DNA of 53,019 nt from the NCBI GenBank assembly GCA_016207885.1, contig JACQZE010000005.1, forward strand, positions 261,158 through 314,176, read 5' to 3'. The stretch is from Nitrospirota bacterium. Its GTDB lineage: Bacteria > Nitrospirota > Thermodesulfovibrionia > UBA6902. The position numbers and the translations under genes are program-made. Shown in pieces: positions 20,696 through 29,681 of this stretch. The notes under the pieces are model-generated. The model saw only the letters and a program-made list of their open reading frames with translations, made no database searches and was not told the DNA's origin. Within the stretch, counting starts at the first letter, position 1; every line of letters starts with the position of its first letter.

Positions 20696-21571
20696 ATGTC
20701 AAATAAAAAATTAGTGCCAATGGGAAGTAAGTCTTTTGAAGACCTGAAGAAAGCAAATGAACATGGAGCTGAATATTGGAGTGCAAGGGATCTTCAGCCT
20801 CTTTTAGGGTACAGTCAGTGGCGGCGCTTTGAGAACGCCATAAACAGAGCCATAACGTCTTGTAAACAATCAGGAAATGAATCTTTGTATCATTTTGCCG
20901 GCGTTGGCAAAATGATCGATATCGGGAAAGGTGGGAGCAGGGAAGTACCCGACTATAATCTTTCACGTTTTGCCTGTTATCTTATTGCTCAGAATGGTGA
21001 TCCGCGCAAGATCGAAATTGCTAATGCTCAGAAGTATTTTGCTATACAAGCCCGCAAGCAGGAAATATCAGATGCAATTGCCGCAGATATTGAGCGCTTG
21101 GAACTTCGCAAACAGACTGCCGAAGAATTCAAGGCACTGTCAGGCGCGGCGCGTGATGCAGGAGTGCATGACAGAATGTTCGGGATTTTCCATGATGCCG
21201 GATATAAAGGCATGTATGGAGGGCTTGGCAGGGATGCGATAAAGAAACAAAAGAGAATACCTGAAAAAGAAAATCTCATGGACCGCATGGATAGCACCGA
21301 GTTAGCGGCAAACCAATTCCGTATGACGCAGACGCGCGATAAGCTTGCACGTGAACGGATAAAGGAACAACAGACAGCTATAAGAACACATGAAAATGTC
21401 GGCAAAGAAGTTAGAGAAGCAATCAAACGAATCGGCGGAACACCACCTGAACATCTTCCCCCTGCTGAACATATTAAGCAGGTCAAAAAACGTGTAAAAA
21501 GCGCTATCCCTAAACTGGAATTGGAAGAAAAAGATGCAAAAGGATTGATAGGCAAATCGGAAGAGGTATGA
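20696..21571 (+). CDS. dinD: DNA damage-inducible protein D (DinD)
   Basis: A 291-residue protein of the DinD family, with an N-terminal BRO-like domain (ANEHGAEYWSARDLQPLLGY, then WRRFENAINRA). An alpha-helical charged half follows, rich in Lys/Glu/Gln and possibly coiled-coil. In E. coli DinD is SOS-induced and inhibits RecA. Typical stretches are FAGVGKMIDIGKGG, LSRFACYLIAQNGDPRK and AARDAGVHDRMFGIFHDAGYKG in part. AGGAGG at 20685-20690 sets the start at ATG 20696. The stop overlaps the rsmA start (ATGA). The genomic setting looks like an insertion between addA and rsmA. Confidence 0.9.
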   Translation: MSNKKLVPMGSKSFEDLKKANEHGAEYWSARDLQPLLGYSQWRRFENAINRAITSCKQSGNESLYHFAGVGKMIDIGKGGSREVPDYNLSRFACYLIAQNGDPRKIEIANAQKYFAIQARKQEISDAIAADIERLELRKQTAEEFKALSGAARDAGVHDRMFGIFHDAGYKGMYGGLGRDAIKKQKRIPEKENLMDRMDSTELAANQFRMTQTRDKLARERIKEQQTAIRTHENVGKEVREAIKRIGGTPPEHLPPAEHIKQVKKRVKSAIPKLELEEKDAKGLIGKSEEV

Positions 21572-22326
21572 AACGCCCCTTTGGACAGCATTTTTTATTC
21601 GACCCGAATATCTTGAACAAGATAGTTGACTGCAGCGGCGTTACGGATGAAGATACGGTCGTTGAGATAGGCCCGGGGCTTGGCAGGCTGACAGGGATAC
21701 TTTCGGATAGGGCTAAGAAGGTAATAGCCATAGAGTTTGACAAGAGGCTGATCGAGAGGCTCACAGACGAACTTGCAGATAGAAAGAACGTAGAGATAGT
21801 TCAGGGTGACGCGCTTAAATTCCCGTATGAAGATATCAAGGGAAATTTCAAGGTCGTTGCCAATATCCCGTACTACATCACCACCCCTATTATCTTTAAA
21901 CTGCTTGAGTATAAAGATAAGATGCCGTCCATGACGCTGCTGATGCAGAAAGAGGTCGCAAAGAGGATAACAGCAGCACCGGGCACAAAAGACTACGGCG
22001 TTCTCTCTATTACAACTCAGCTGTATACAGAACCTGTATTGAAATTCAGTGTCTCAAAAAAGGCCTTCTCCCCTCCGCCAAAGGTTGATTCAGCAGTGCT
22101 TCATTTCAATGTGTCATCAAAGCCCAGATTCATGATGAAGGATGAAGAACTCTTTTTGAAGGTAGTCCGTGCCGCATTTTCACAGAGGAGAAAGACTATA
22201 CTTAACGGCCTTAAGAAGTTTGAAGGGATAAAGGATGCGCTTGATAAGTCCGGCATAGGCGCGAAGCTCAGGCCTGAAGTCCTCGGCATTGAAGACTTTG
22301 CACGGCTTTCTGATGCTTTGGCATAA
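21568..22326 (+). CDS. rsmA: 16S rRNA dimethyladenosine transferase RsmA (KsgA)
   Basis: A 252-residue rRNA N6-adenosine dimethyltransferase acting on the two adenosines near the 3' end of 16S rRNA. It begins MKRPFGQHFLFDPNI; SAM motif I is VVEIGPGLGRLT, and the catalytic motif IV is VANIPYYITTPI. FSPPPKVDSAVL and AAFSQRRKTILNGL also fit the family. The ATG overlaps the dinD stop. A GAGG sequence seven bases upstream, inside the end of dinD, could serve as ribosome site. Confidence 0.96.
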   Translation: MKRPFGQHFLFDPNILNKIVDCSGVTDEDTVVEIGPGLGRLTGILSDRAKKVIAIEFDKRLIERLTDELADRKNVEIVQGDALKFPYEDIKGNFKVVANIPYYITTPIIFKLLEYKDKMPSMTLLMQKEVAKRITAAPGTKDYGVLSITTQLYTEPVLKFSVSKKAFSPPPKVDSAVLHFNVSSKPRFMMKDEELFLKVVRAAFSQRRKTILNGLKKFEGIKDALDKSGIGAKLRPEVLGIEDFARLSDALA

Positions 22327-22354
22327 GCTGTTTCTTCATTAGAAGATGCAATGC

Positions 22355-22360
22355 TATAAT
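22355..22360 (+). promoter_or_regulatory. Extended -10 element before the first subtilase gene
   Basis: TATAAT preceded by TGC (TGCTATAAT, 22352-22360) is a strong extended -10. The expected start of transcription, about seven bases on, coincides with the ATG at 22367. There is no ribosome site in the few bases between, so the mRNA may be leaderless. No good -35 is seen. Confidence 0.45.
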
Positions 22361-22366
22361 AAAATA

Positions 22367-24643
22367 ATGAAAAAATCCGTGCTGTCTCTCCTTGCCTTAA
22401 TTATCCTTGCTATCACCAGCCTTACATATAATAATGTCTTTGCTGCTGAACCTGAGTATGCTCCCGGAGAAGTGCTCGTAAAATTCAGAGACAGCGCAGA
22501 TGTCAGGAGTATGCAGAATGTTCACTCTGTACTGAAAGCTACCCAAAAAAGAGAATTCACCAAGCTCAAGATACATCACATGAAACTTCCTGCTGGAATA
22601 TCTGTTGAAGACGCGGTGAAGAAATATAAAGAAGACCCGAATGTCGAGTACGCAGAGCCGAACTATATTGTGCATGCGCTTGCAGTTACTCCGAATGACA
22701 CATCATTCAACCAGCAATGGGGGCTGAATAATACGGGACAGACTGTCGGCGGAGTGGTTGGAACGCCTGACGCTGACATTGACGCTCCTGAGGCATGGGA
22801 TGTAACTAAAGGCTCAGACAGCATTATCATCGCTGTAGTGGATACAGGCGTTGCGTATAATCATCCTGATTTCTCTAATAATATCTGGACAAATAATGCT
22901 GAAATGGCGAACAACAACTGCACTGACGGTATTGACAATAACAGCGACGGTTTTATAGATGATTGCGGTGAATGCGGAGATGGTATTGACAATGACAGCA
23001 ACAACTATACAGATGATTGCCGCGGCTGGGACTTTGTTGATAATGACGGCTCTCCTTTTGACCTTAATGAGCATGGCACACATGTCGCCGGCACGATAGC
23101 TGCGCAGGGCAATAACACTCAAGGAGTAACCGGCGTTATGTGGAACGCGAAGATAATGCCTCTCCGTTTCCTGGGCTTAAGCGGAAGCGGCACAACTTCC
23201 GACGCGATACTCGCTATCCAGTATGCAGTTGACAACGGCGCAAGAATAATCAACAACAGCTGGGGCGGCGGCGGTTTTTCTCATTCTCTTGAAGATACGA
23301 TAGAGATATATGGGTCAGATGTTTTATTTGTCTTTGCAGCCGGAAACACAAGCAGAAGCAATGACACAAGCCCTACATATCCTGCGAGTTACAACAGCGA
23401 TAACATAATAGCTGTAGCAGCCACAGACAATAAAGACGCACTCGCGTCCTTTTCGAGTTACGGCCCCACAACTGTTGACCTCGGAGCGCCTGGCGTAAGC
23501 ATATACAGCACAATACCTTTATACACCGACGAAAATCCTGTCACGATATATCCAACCGTAGGAGGGCAGGAGGGTTTTGAGGGTTCAACAGGATCCCTTC
23601 CCCTTTTAGGATGGAACAGATTCGGCACAAATTCCACCTGGGCAGTGACTGCCGGAACAGGTGTCAGCGGAAGCAACAGCCTTGATGACAGCCCCGGAGC
23701 TGTTTATCAGAGCAACACCATCTCAACAGCAGGGTACATGACCTCGATAACCTCACAGAAAGAGAAGCGCTACACGCTCTCTTTTGACTGGAAGGGAACT
23801 CTGGAGTATGGATATGATTTCCTCGATATAAAATACACCTTTGCTGACAGCAGCGGAGTCTGTGACAACAATCATTGGGACTGGATAGATTACAGGACTT
23901 CCGCGCCTGTTAATTTTACATCCGATGCTGTCGATCTCACGCCAGTTGCCGAAACTTATGATAAATTCTGCTTTGGTTTTGGAATGGACACAGATGAAGA
24001 TAATATTTTATGTCCCAGTTGTACCGGTGTAAATATCGACAATGTGAAGCTTGAGATCAGAGATATAACGATAAGCGGGCATGATTACTATAATTACAGC
24101 GGAACATCAATGGCAACGCCTCATGTCTCAGGAGTTGCAGGGCTTATACTCGCGGTCAATCCTAACCTGACGAATCTTCAGGTGAAGGATATTATCCTGA
24201 ATAATGTGGATGTTGTTGCAGGCCTTAACAACAAAGTCCTGACAGATGGGAGATTGAATGCATTTAAAGCTGTTCAGGCTGCTGAGGTAACCGTGGGCAC
24301 AGGCGGCGGGAGCGGCGGCGGTGGTGGCGGCGGATGCTTCATAGCAACCGCTGCATATGGAAGTTATCTCGCGCCTGAGGTCGAGGTCTTAAAACAGTTC
24401 AGGGACAGGCATCTGCTTACAAATGCTTTAGGTAGGAACTTTGTAAAACTCTACTACAGATACTCGCCTACTCTGGCTGATTATATTAAAGAAAACGAAG
24501 GGTTGAAGTTGATTACAAGGGCCTTCCTGCTTCCTGTCATATTGACCGTAAAACACCCTCTTGCCTCATCCATATTCTTTTTTTCAATTCTGCTGCTAAT
24601 AACAATTCTTCTGCGTAAAGCCGGAAAAGAGCCTCTTTCCTGA
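22367..24643 (+). CDS. Exported S8 subtilisin-like protease with CFI-box C-terminus (first of two)
   Basis: A protein of about 758 residues. A signal peptide ([19 protein letters not shown], cut near AFA-like VFAAEP) leads into a fervidolysin/I9-like propeptide ([21 protein letters not shown]). The triad is Asp159 ([10 protein letters not shown]), His236 ([10 protein letters not shown]) and Ser581 ([12 protein letters not shown]). Two insertions split the catalytic domain. One is an Asp/Asn-rich calcium-like repeat ([25 protein letters not shown]). The other is a beta-sandwich of about 170 residues before the Ser. The tail is poly-Gly, then [10 protein letters not shown] with Cys657, a conserved linker and a membrane helix with basic end. 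Such tails are C-terminal sorting or anchoring signals. The start may be leaderless; an upstream ATG at 22346 is less likely. Confidence 0.88.
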   Translation: MKKSVLSLLALIILAITSLTYNNVFAAEPEYAPGEVLVKFRDSADVRSMQNVHSVLKATQKREFTKLKIHHMKLPAGISVEDAVKKYKEDPNVEYAEPNYIVHALAVTPNDTSFNQQWGLNNTGQTVGGVVGTPDADIDAPEAWDVTKGSDSIIIAVVDTGVAYNHPDFSNNIWTNNAEMANNNCTDGIDNNSDGFIDDCGECGDGIDNDSNNYTDDCRGWDFVDNDGSPFDLNEHGTHVAGTIAAQGNNTQGVTGVMWNAKIMPLRFLGLSGSGTTSDAILAIQYAVDNGARIINNSWGGGGFSHSLEDTIEIYGSDVLFVFAAGNTSRSNDTSPTYPASYNSDNIIAVAATDNKDALASFSSYGPTTVDLGAPGVSIYSTIPLYTDENPVTIYPTVGGQEGFEGSTGSLPLLGWNRFGTNSTWAVTAGTGVSGSNSLDDSPGAVYQSNTISTAGYMTSITSQKEKRYTLSFDWKGTLEYGYDFLDIKYTFADSSGVCDNNHWDWIDYRTSAPVNFTSDAVDLTPVAETYDKFCFGFGMDTDEDNILCPSCTGVNIDNVKLEIRDITISGHDYYNYSGTSMATPHVSGVAGLILAVNPNLTNLQVKDIILNNVDVVAGLNNKVLTDGRLNAFKAVQAAEVTVGTGGGSGGGGGGGCFIATAAYGSYLAPEVEVLKQFRDRHLLTNALGRNFVKLYYRYSPTLADYIKENEGLKLITRAFLLPVILTVKHPLASSIFFFSILLLITILLRKAGKEPLS

Positions 24644-24784
24644 CCAGAACTTGCAGTCACCCCGATAAGCTGATAAGATTTATGAAAATGTCAGGGTAAA
24701 TCCATGGGTAAGTGACGAACAAAGACCGCCTCTCAATGCTTTTGCGGCGATAAAAAAACTTGCGCATTCTGAAGACATTTCGAG

Positions 24785-24790
24785 TATAAT
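24785..24790 (+). promoter_or_regulatory. Candidate -10 of the second subtilase gene
   Basis: TATAAT at 24785-24790, with a weak TTGCGC at 24760-24765 (19-base spacer), lies in the 209-base gap between the two protease genes. It would give an mRNA with a leader of about 55 bases and the good ribosome site AGAGGAG before ATG 24853. Nothing else was recognised in this gap. Confidence 0.45.
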
Positions 24791-24852
24791 CTTAGGTAAA
24801 AGCATGCCCTTAAATTAAGATAATTAAAAAACATAAACAGAGGAGAACCGTC

Positions 24853-26649
24853 ATGTTTAATAAGAGCAAAATATTACAGGCCATACTGTTATGCTTTTTT
24901 ATCTCTGCAAGTTACGCGGCCAGCGAGAGCAGCGCGGACGCGGGAAAGACCCTGAACAGGAACGCGATTGTATCAACCATCCAGAGCCAGGGTTATGCAA
25001 AGATCCTTGTGACGCTCGATGTTCCCGGTATCAATTCCCTGACAAGATCCTCAACCGGCATCAAGACGATCAGGCCGGGGCAGAGCACTTTCGGTGTTCC
25101 TGATGAAGACATCGCACTGTCCGCCCAGATAAACGCCACTGCCGATAAGGTCTTTTCCCAATTGGGCGGTTATTCTGCCGCATACAATGTGACCCATACA
25201 TATTCAACCCTTCCCCTGCTTGCGATGAGCGTCTCACTGGACGGGCTTATAGCATTGGAGGCTGACCCGAATGTGACAAGGATATCTGAGGATCGTATTG
25301 TAAAAACAACGCTTAACAACACGGTCAACATAATAGGAGCAGACGCGGCATGGGCAGCCGGATATACAGGTGAGGGATGGTATGTTGCTATTCTTGATAC
25401 AGGGATCAGGTCGAGCCATCAGATGTTCGCAGGCAAGAATATTGTAGAGGCATGTTTTGCCAACGGCCAGGAACTCTCTGATACCAGAGGGCACTGCCCT
25501 AACGGCCTGAATGAGATGATCGCCTCAGGCGCGGCAGTGCATCAACCAGACAATTTCTACGGCTATGACCACGGCACACATGTAGCAGGCATCGCCACGG
25601 GAAATTCCCCCATTCTTAAGGGAGTTGCCAAAGACTCTGACATAATTGATATACAGGTCTTCTCACGCTTTTCCGGGCAGGACATATGCCTGGGATTTGA
25701 CTACTGTGTCCTGGCTTTTAATTCCGATGTCATCAAAGGGCTCGAATATGTGTACACTCTCAGAAGCAGCTACAGCATAGCTGCCGTAAATATGAGCCTC
25801 GGGGGTGAGGCTTACTCTGATCAGACCGCATGTGACACTGAAAATGCTGAATTCAAAATGGCAATAGACAACCTCCGCAGCGCTGATATAGCAACCATCA
25901 TCGCTTCAGGGAATGACGGCTTCTGCGACGCAGTTTCCGCGCCGGCATGTGTCTCATCCGCCATCGCAGTAGGCGCTGTTACCGATAATAATGCTGAGGC
26001 ATGGTTCTCAAACTGGCATCCCGGCCTTATGGACCTCTGGGCGCCGGGCGTTGATGTAAATTCCTCAACAGGAGCGTCTGACAGCAGCTACGCCCAATGG
26101 AGCGGCACATCAATGGCAGCGCCGCATGTCGCGGGCACATGGGCTGTTTTTAAGGAGGAGAACCCTGCCGCAACAGTGGACGCGGTACTGAATACCCTCT
26201 CATCCACAGGCGCATTTGTCACCACCAGCGATAAAGACCCTGTCTGTTCAGGCCCGATGACTGAAGAGAGAAGGATACAGATTGGAGACGCGTTAGGTAT
26301 AGATTCGCTTGAACCTTCACTGAATTCAAGCGGCGGCGGGAGCGGCGGATGCTTCATAGCAACCGCAGCGTACGGCAGCTACCTCGCGCCTGAAGTTGAG
26401 GTGCTGAAGAAGTTCAGGGACATGCACCTGCTGACAAATTCATTAGGAAGAAGATTTGTCAAGGTGTATTACACGTATTCGCCTCCGGCAGCTGATTTCA
26501 TATCACGCCACAGGTCTTTAATGTTTGTTTCAAGGATGATACTTACGCCTGTTGTTTACTGCGTTAAATATCCTTTTGCGTTCCTTCTGGCGCTGGTTGT
26601 TCTGGCTGTTATGATATGGAATAGAAAAACAAGGCCTGTTGCCGGTTAA
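24853..26649 (+). CDS. Exported S8 subtilisin-like protease with CFI-box C-terminus (second of two)
   Basis: A 598-residue protein with signal peptide [22 protein letters not shown]. The triad is Asp182 ([11 protein letters not shown]), His240 (YDHGTHVAG) and Ser420 ([12 protein letters not shown]). It lacks the calcium-like and beta-sandwich insertions of the first protease but has several cysteines. The tail is GGGSGG, then [19 protein letters not shown] with Cys500, a linker like that of its neighbour, a membrane segment and a basic end. The two tails are far more alike than the catalytic domains, as expected for a shared sorting signal. AGAGGAG precedes the ATG. A beta-barrel gene follows 49 bases on. 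Confidence 0.9.
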   Translation: MFNKSKILQAILLCFFISASYAASESSADAGKTLNRNAIVSTIQSQGYAKILVTLDVPGINSLTRSSTGIKTIRPGQSTFGVPDEDIALSAQINATADKVFSQLGGYSAAYNVTHTYSTLPLLAMSVSLDGLIALEADPNVTRISEDRIVKTTLNNTVNIIGADAAWAAGYTGEGWYVAILDTGIRSSHQMFAGKNIVEACFANGQELSDTRGHCPNGLNEMIASGAAVHQPDNFYGYDHGTHVAGIATGNSPILKGVAKDSDIIDIQVFSRFSGQDICLGFDYCVLAFNSDVIKGLEYVYTLRSSYSIAAVNMSLGGEAYSDQTACDTENAEFKMAIDNLRSADIATIIASGNDGFCDAVSAPACVSSAIAVGAVTDNNAEAWFSNWHPGLMDLWAPGVDVNSSTGASDSSYAQWSGTSMAAPHVAGTWAVFKEENPAATVDAVLNTLSSTGAFVTTSDKDPVCSGPMTEERRIQIGDALGIDSLEPSLNSSGGGSGGCFIATAAYGSYLAPEVEVLKKFRDMHLLTNSLGRRFVKVYYTYSPPAADFISRHRSLMFVSRMILTPVVYCVKYPFAFLLALVVLAVMIWNRKTRPVAG

Positions 26650-26698
26650 TCGATCAGGCCATTAAACCTAAAATCTAAAAAAAGGAGAGTTCAGTATC

Positions 26699-27385
26699 AT
26701 GAAAAAGACTATTTTTATTGCATTGTCAGCTTTACTTCTTATCTGCAGCCAGGGTTACGCGCAGCAGGCGGGCCAATCATCCAGGGATAACAACATCGCC
26801 TTAAAGATCGGAGGGCATGTTTATCCTGACAGCGACTTTATGGATTACTGGAAAGCTGAAGCCTCTGACTATAACAGCCCTGCGTTCGAGCTTTCATATG
26901 AAAGAATGATCACGCCTAATATAGGAATAGAGATCCCCGTGGGCTTCAACAGCTCAAAATCCACATACAGCGACGTTTTCTCTGCCGGAGATGACTCCAA
27001 GATCAGCATCGATAACCTTTACATCGCTCCGGGCTTGAAATTCCATATCCCTCTCAACAGCGCTTTCGAGGCTTACGCAGGCGGCGGTTTCGACCTTTAC
27101 CACACATGGGTAGACTTTGATTACGCAGACACAAGCCCGGCTGTCTTTAATGAGAGTGAGACCGCCAACTCCTTAGGGTTCCACGGCCTTGCCGGTATCG
27201 ACTGGTTCTTTGACAATGGCGACACAGGCACCCCTGTAAGTATCTTTGCCGAATACAGGCACACCTGGGTTACGGTAGATAACGCTGACAAGAAGGTTCT
27301 TGACGCAATGTCCTCTTCCGATTCAAAGCACGACCTTGATGTCGGCGGAAGCATATTCTTTGCCGGTATGAGGTGGCATTACTAA
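26699..27385 (+). CDS. Outer-membrane beta-barrel protein
   Basis: A 228-residue protein with a signal peptide (MKKTIFIALSALLLICSQGYAQQ). The mature part has alternating polar/hydrophobic strands typical of an eight-stranded barrel: IALKIGGHVYP, AFELSYERMI, NIGIEIPVGF, LYIAPGLKFHIP, AFEAYAGGGFDLYH, VSIFAEYRHTW and FFAGMRWHY. It ends in Tyr, fitting the C-terminal aromatic barrel signal. It resembles OmpW or outer-membrane-barrel families; substrate unknown. AAAGGAGA precedes the ATG. It closes the protease cluster and is followed by a strong terminator. Confidence 0.8.
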   Translation: MKKTIFIALSALLLICSQGYAQQAGQSSRDNNIALKIGGHVYPDSDFMDYWKAEASDYNSPAFELSYERMITPNIGIEIPVGFNSSKSTYSDVFSAGDDSKISIDNLYIAPGLKFHIPLNSAFEAYAGGGFDLYHTWVDFDYADTSPAVFNESETANSLGFHGLAGIDWFFDNGDTGTPVSIFAEYRHTWVTVDNADKKVLDAMSSSDSKHDLDVGGSIFFAGMRWHY

Positions 27386-27411
27386 AACAGCTCCATTTAC
27401 TCTGACTATTT

Positions 27412-27452
27412 AGCGGGGCTGCCGTTATAAATGACGGCAGCCCCGCTTTGTT
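27412..27452 (+). terminator. Rho-independent terminator after the barrel gene
   Basis: A perfect 14-base stem (AGCGGGGCTGCCGT at 27412-27425, complement at 27434-27447) with an eight-base loop is followed by TTGTTT. It lies 27 bases after the stop and separates the protease/barrel cluster from the glycan genes. Confidence 0.9.
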
Positions 27453-27485
27453 TACATTGTCTCTCTTTCCATATAAAATTATCCG

Positions 27486-29570
27486 ATGGATACATCCCTC
27501 TTCTTCTTTATAAACAAGGCCCTGCAGAACGGCTTCTTTGACCTTATAATGCCCTTTATCTCTAACAGGTCTTATCTGCCTTTCCTTCTGATAGTCGGTT
27601 ATGAATTTTCCAAAGAGAGGAAGAGAACGCTCTTTGTCCTCTCTCTCTGCGTTCTGGCATTTGCACTTGGCGATTCGAGCGCAAACATACTCAAACATCT
27701 TTTTGAAAGGCCGAGGCCGTGCCATGCCCTTGAAGGCGTCAGGCTCCTGACCGCCTGCGGCAGTTCCTTCTCATTTCCCTCCGGCCACGCGGTCAACTCA
27801 TTTGCGATAGCGGCCGTGTTTTCGCATTTCTTCAGGCGGACGGCTTTCTTAACTTTTACGTTAGCCATACTCGTCGCCTTCTCCAGAATTTATATCGGCG
27901 CTCATTATCCTTCCGATGTATTAGCCGGGGCGATATGGGGAGGCGTGACAGCATGGGTGATAATCGACCTTCAACAATGGTTTGCCAAAGGTTATAAAGA
28001 AAAACCTGCCCTAACGATATTCATTGCATCCCTGATCGCCCTGACCTTCTTCCGTTATTACTATATAGTGACAGGCCCGCTTGACCTGAGCCCTGACGAG
28101 GCGCACTACTGGGAGTGGGCAAGAAGGCTTGACATGAGCTATTACTCAAAAGGCCCGATGATAGCCTGGCTCATCGGCGCTACTACATGGATGATGGGGG
28201 ACAGTCTTCTCGGCGTGAGGTTCTTTGCTCCGTTATTTCTGGGCTTCAGCTCCATCTTCGTTTATCTCCTGACGATGGATCTCTTTCATAATGATGAGAA
28301 GAAAGAGATCAAGGCATGCGTAACAGCTCTGCTGATCCAGTTAACTCCGTTATTTTCAGCCTACGGCATATTGATGACGATTGATTCTCCTTTCATCTTC
28401 TTCTGGACGCTCTCGCTCTATCTCTTCTGGAAGGCTGTAAGTGGACAAGGCATAGGGAATAATCCCCCCACCCCCCCTTTAGAAAAGGGGGGCAAGGGGG
28501 GATTTGAAGAAAGTTCCGGATGGGTCTGGATCCTTCTCGGCATCAGTATCGGCCTCGGCCTGCTTACAAAATATACAATGGCATTCTTCTATATCTGCGG
28601 CTTCTTCTTTCTCATCTTCTCAAAAGAAGAGCGGAGATGGTTCAGCAGAAAAGAACCGTATATCGCCTTGATTGTCAGCCTTCTTGTCTTCAGCCCCGTC
28701 ATTATCTGGAATGCGGGACATGATTGGGTCACATTAAAACATACAGCCGGACAGGCGCATATTTCAGAAGGCTTTAAAATATCACTCAAATACTTTTTTG
28801 ATTTTATCGGTTCACAGTTAGGCGTGATAAGCCCTCTTGTATTCCTTATGATGATGTATGGGGCTGTAAAGAACAGGTGGTCATTTAAGGCTGTCCAGAA
28901 CCTGCGCTTCCTCTTCTGGTTCTGGTTCCCTGTTCTCGCCTTCTTTTTAATAAAGAGCCTACAGGGAAAGGTGCAGGCGAACTGGGCTATGCACGCTTAC
29001 ATAACCGCATTCATCGCATCTGCGGATTATTTCTTAAATAAAGATATGCGCGATAAAGGGCTCAAAATATTAATGGCAAGCTCACTATTGATTCTGCTCA
29101 TCTTTGCTGTTGTCACATATTATCCGTCTCTTATAAAACTGCCTGTCAAGCAGGATCCGGCCTCAAGGCTTCAGGGATGGAAAGAACTCGGCGTCAAGAC
29201 AGATGAGATATATGATGATATGCGCTCTTCAGCAGAGAGAGGGGTCTTTATCTTTTCCGACAAGTACCAGGTCTCAGGCGAACTTGCCTTCTACATGAAA
29301 TCACACCCCGTTACGTATAATGCAAACCTCGGCAGGAGGATGAACCAGTATGACATGTGGGAGGGATTTGAAAGCCTTACAGGGTATGACGCAGTATTTG
29401 TCAGAGATGGAGATGAGAACTTCCCTCATGAACTGAAAGATGCCTTTGGCCATTTTGAGAAAGAGATATTCACGGTTTACAGAAAAGATAAAAACGTCCT
29501 GAGAAAATATGTTATTTTCAAATGTTATAATTTCAGAGGATTACAGAAGAATGATTTTGAGAGCTATTAA
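27486..29570 (+). CDS. PAP2 phosphatase fused to an ArnT/GT39-type glycosyltransferase
   Basis: A 694-residue inner-membrane protein. Residues about 1-165 form a PAP2 lipid phosphatase with KHLFERPRP, FPSGHAVN and SRIYIGAHYPSDVLAG, the three parts of its active site. From about residue 185 a GT39/PMT_2-type transferase begins, with the DEAHYWEWARRLDMSYYSKGP loop typical of ArnT-like enzymes and about ten membrane helices; the C-terminus is periplasmic. Residues 326-340 (NPPTPPLEKGGKGG) are encoded by a palindromic repeat. Inference: the transferase moves a sugar from a polyprenyl carrier and the PAP2 part dephosphorylates the carrier. The substrate is unknown. Confidence 0.82.
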   Translation: MDTSLFFFINKALQNGFFDLIMPFISNRSYLPFLLIVGYEFSKERKRTLFVLSLCVLAFALGDSSANILKHLFERPRPCHALEGVRLLTACGSSFSFPSGHAVNSFAIAAVFSHFFRRTAFLTFTLAILVAFSRIYIGAHYPSDVLAGAIWGGVTAWVIIDLQQWFAKGYKEKPALTIFIASLIALTFFRYYYIVTGPLDLSPDEAHYWEWARRLDMSYYSKGPMIAWLIGATTWMMGDSLLGVRFFAPLFLGFSSIFVYLLTMDLFHNDEKKEIKACVTALLIQLTPLFSAYGILMTIDSPFIFFWTLSLYLFWKAVSGQGIGNNPPTPPLEKGGKGGFEESSGWVWILLGISIGLGLLTKYTMAFFYICGFFFLIFSKEERRWFSRKEPYIALIVSLLVFSPVIIWNAGHDWVTLKHTAGQAHISEGFKISLKYFFDFIGSQLGVISPLVFLMMMYGAVKNRWSFKAVQNLRFLFWFWFPVLAFFLIKSLQGKVQANWAMHAYITAFIASADYFLNKDMRDKGLKILMASSLLILLIFAVVTYYPSLIKLPVKQDPASRLQGWKELGVKTDEIYDDMRSSAERGVFIFSDKYQVSGELAFYMKSHPVTYNANLGRRMNQYDMWEGFESLTGYDAVFVRDGDENFPHELKDAFGHFEKEIFTVYRKDKNVLRKYVIFKCYNFRGLQKNDFESY
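28461..28504. repeat. Palindromic repeat in frame inside the GT39 gene
   Basis: A 44-base imperfect palindrome bounded by AATCCCCCC and GGGGGGATT. It is read as NPPTPPLEKGGKGGF in a loop between membrane helices. It shares its ends and its GAATAATCCCCCC entry with the larger element inside addA (19182-19303). Confidence 0.8.
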
Positions 29571-29588
29571 GATTCTGTTTCACCATAC

Positions 29589-29658
29589 GTCATTCCGGCT
29601 TGTCCGGAATCTATCTTTATATAAGTGAAAAAACAGATTCCGGACAAGCCGGAATGAC
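29589..29658. repeat. 23-bp perfect inverted repeat, copy 2
   Basis: Arms 29589-29611 and 29636-29658 are perfect complements and identical to those at 9957-10014, but the 24-base loop differs. It lies between the PAP2-GT39 gene and the GT2 gene, both forward. It ends only 12 bases before the GT2 ribosome site. Confidence 0.85.
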
Positions 29659-29681
29659 AGATAGTCTATCAAGGAGATATT

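Noticed and set aside
24661-24760. Sequence resembling parts of a GEMM-I (c-di-GMP) riboswitch (CAGGGTAAATCC, then TGACGAACAAAG) before the second subtilase.
   Set aside because: The stem that should flank the GTAA loop does not pair, and the best promoter lies downstream of the element, so it would not be in the mRNA. A covariance-model search would decide.
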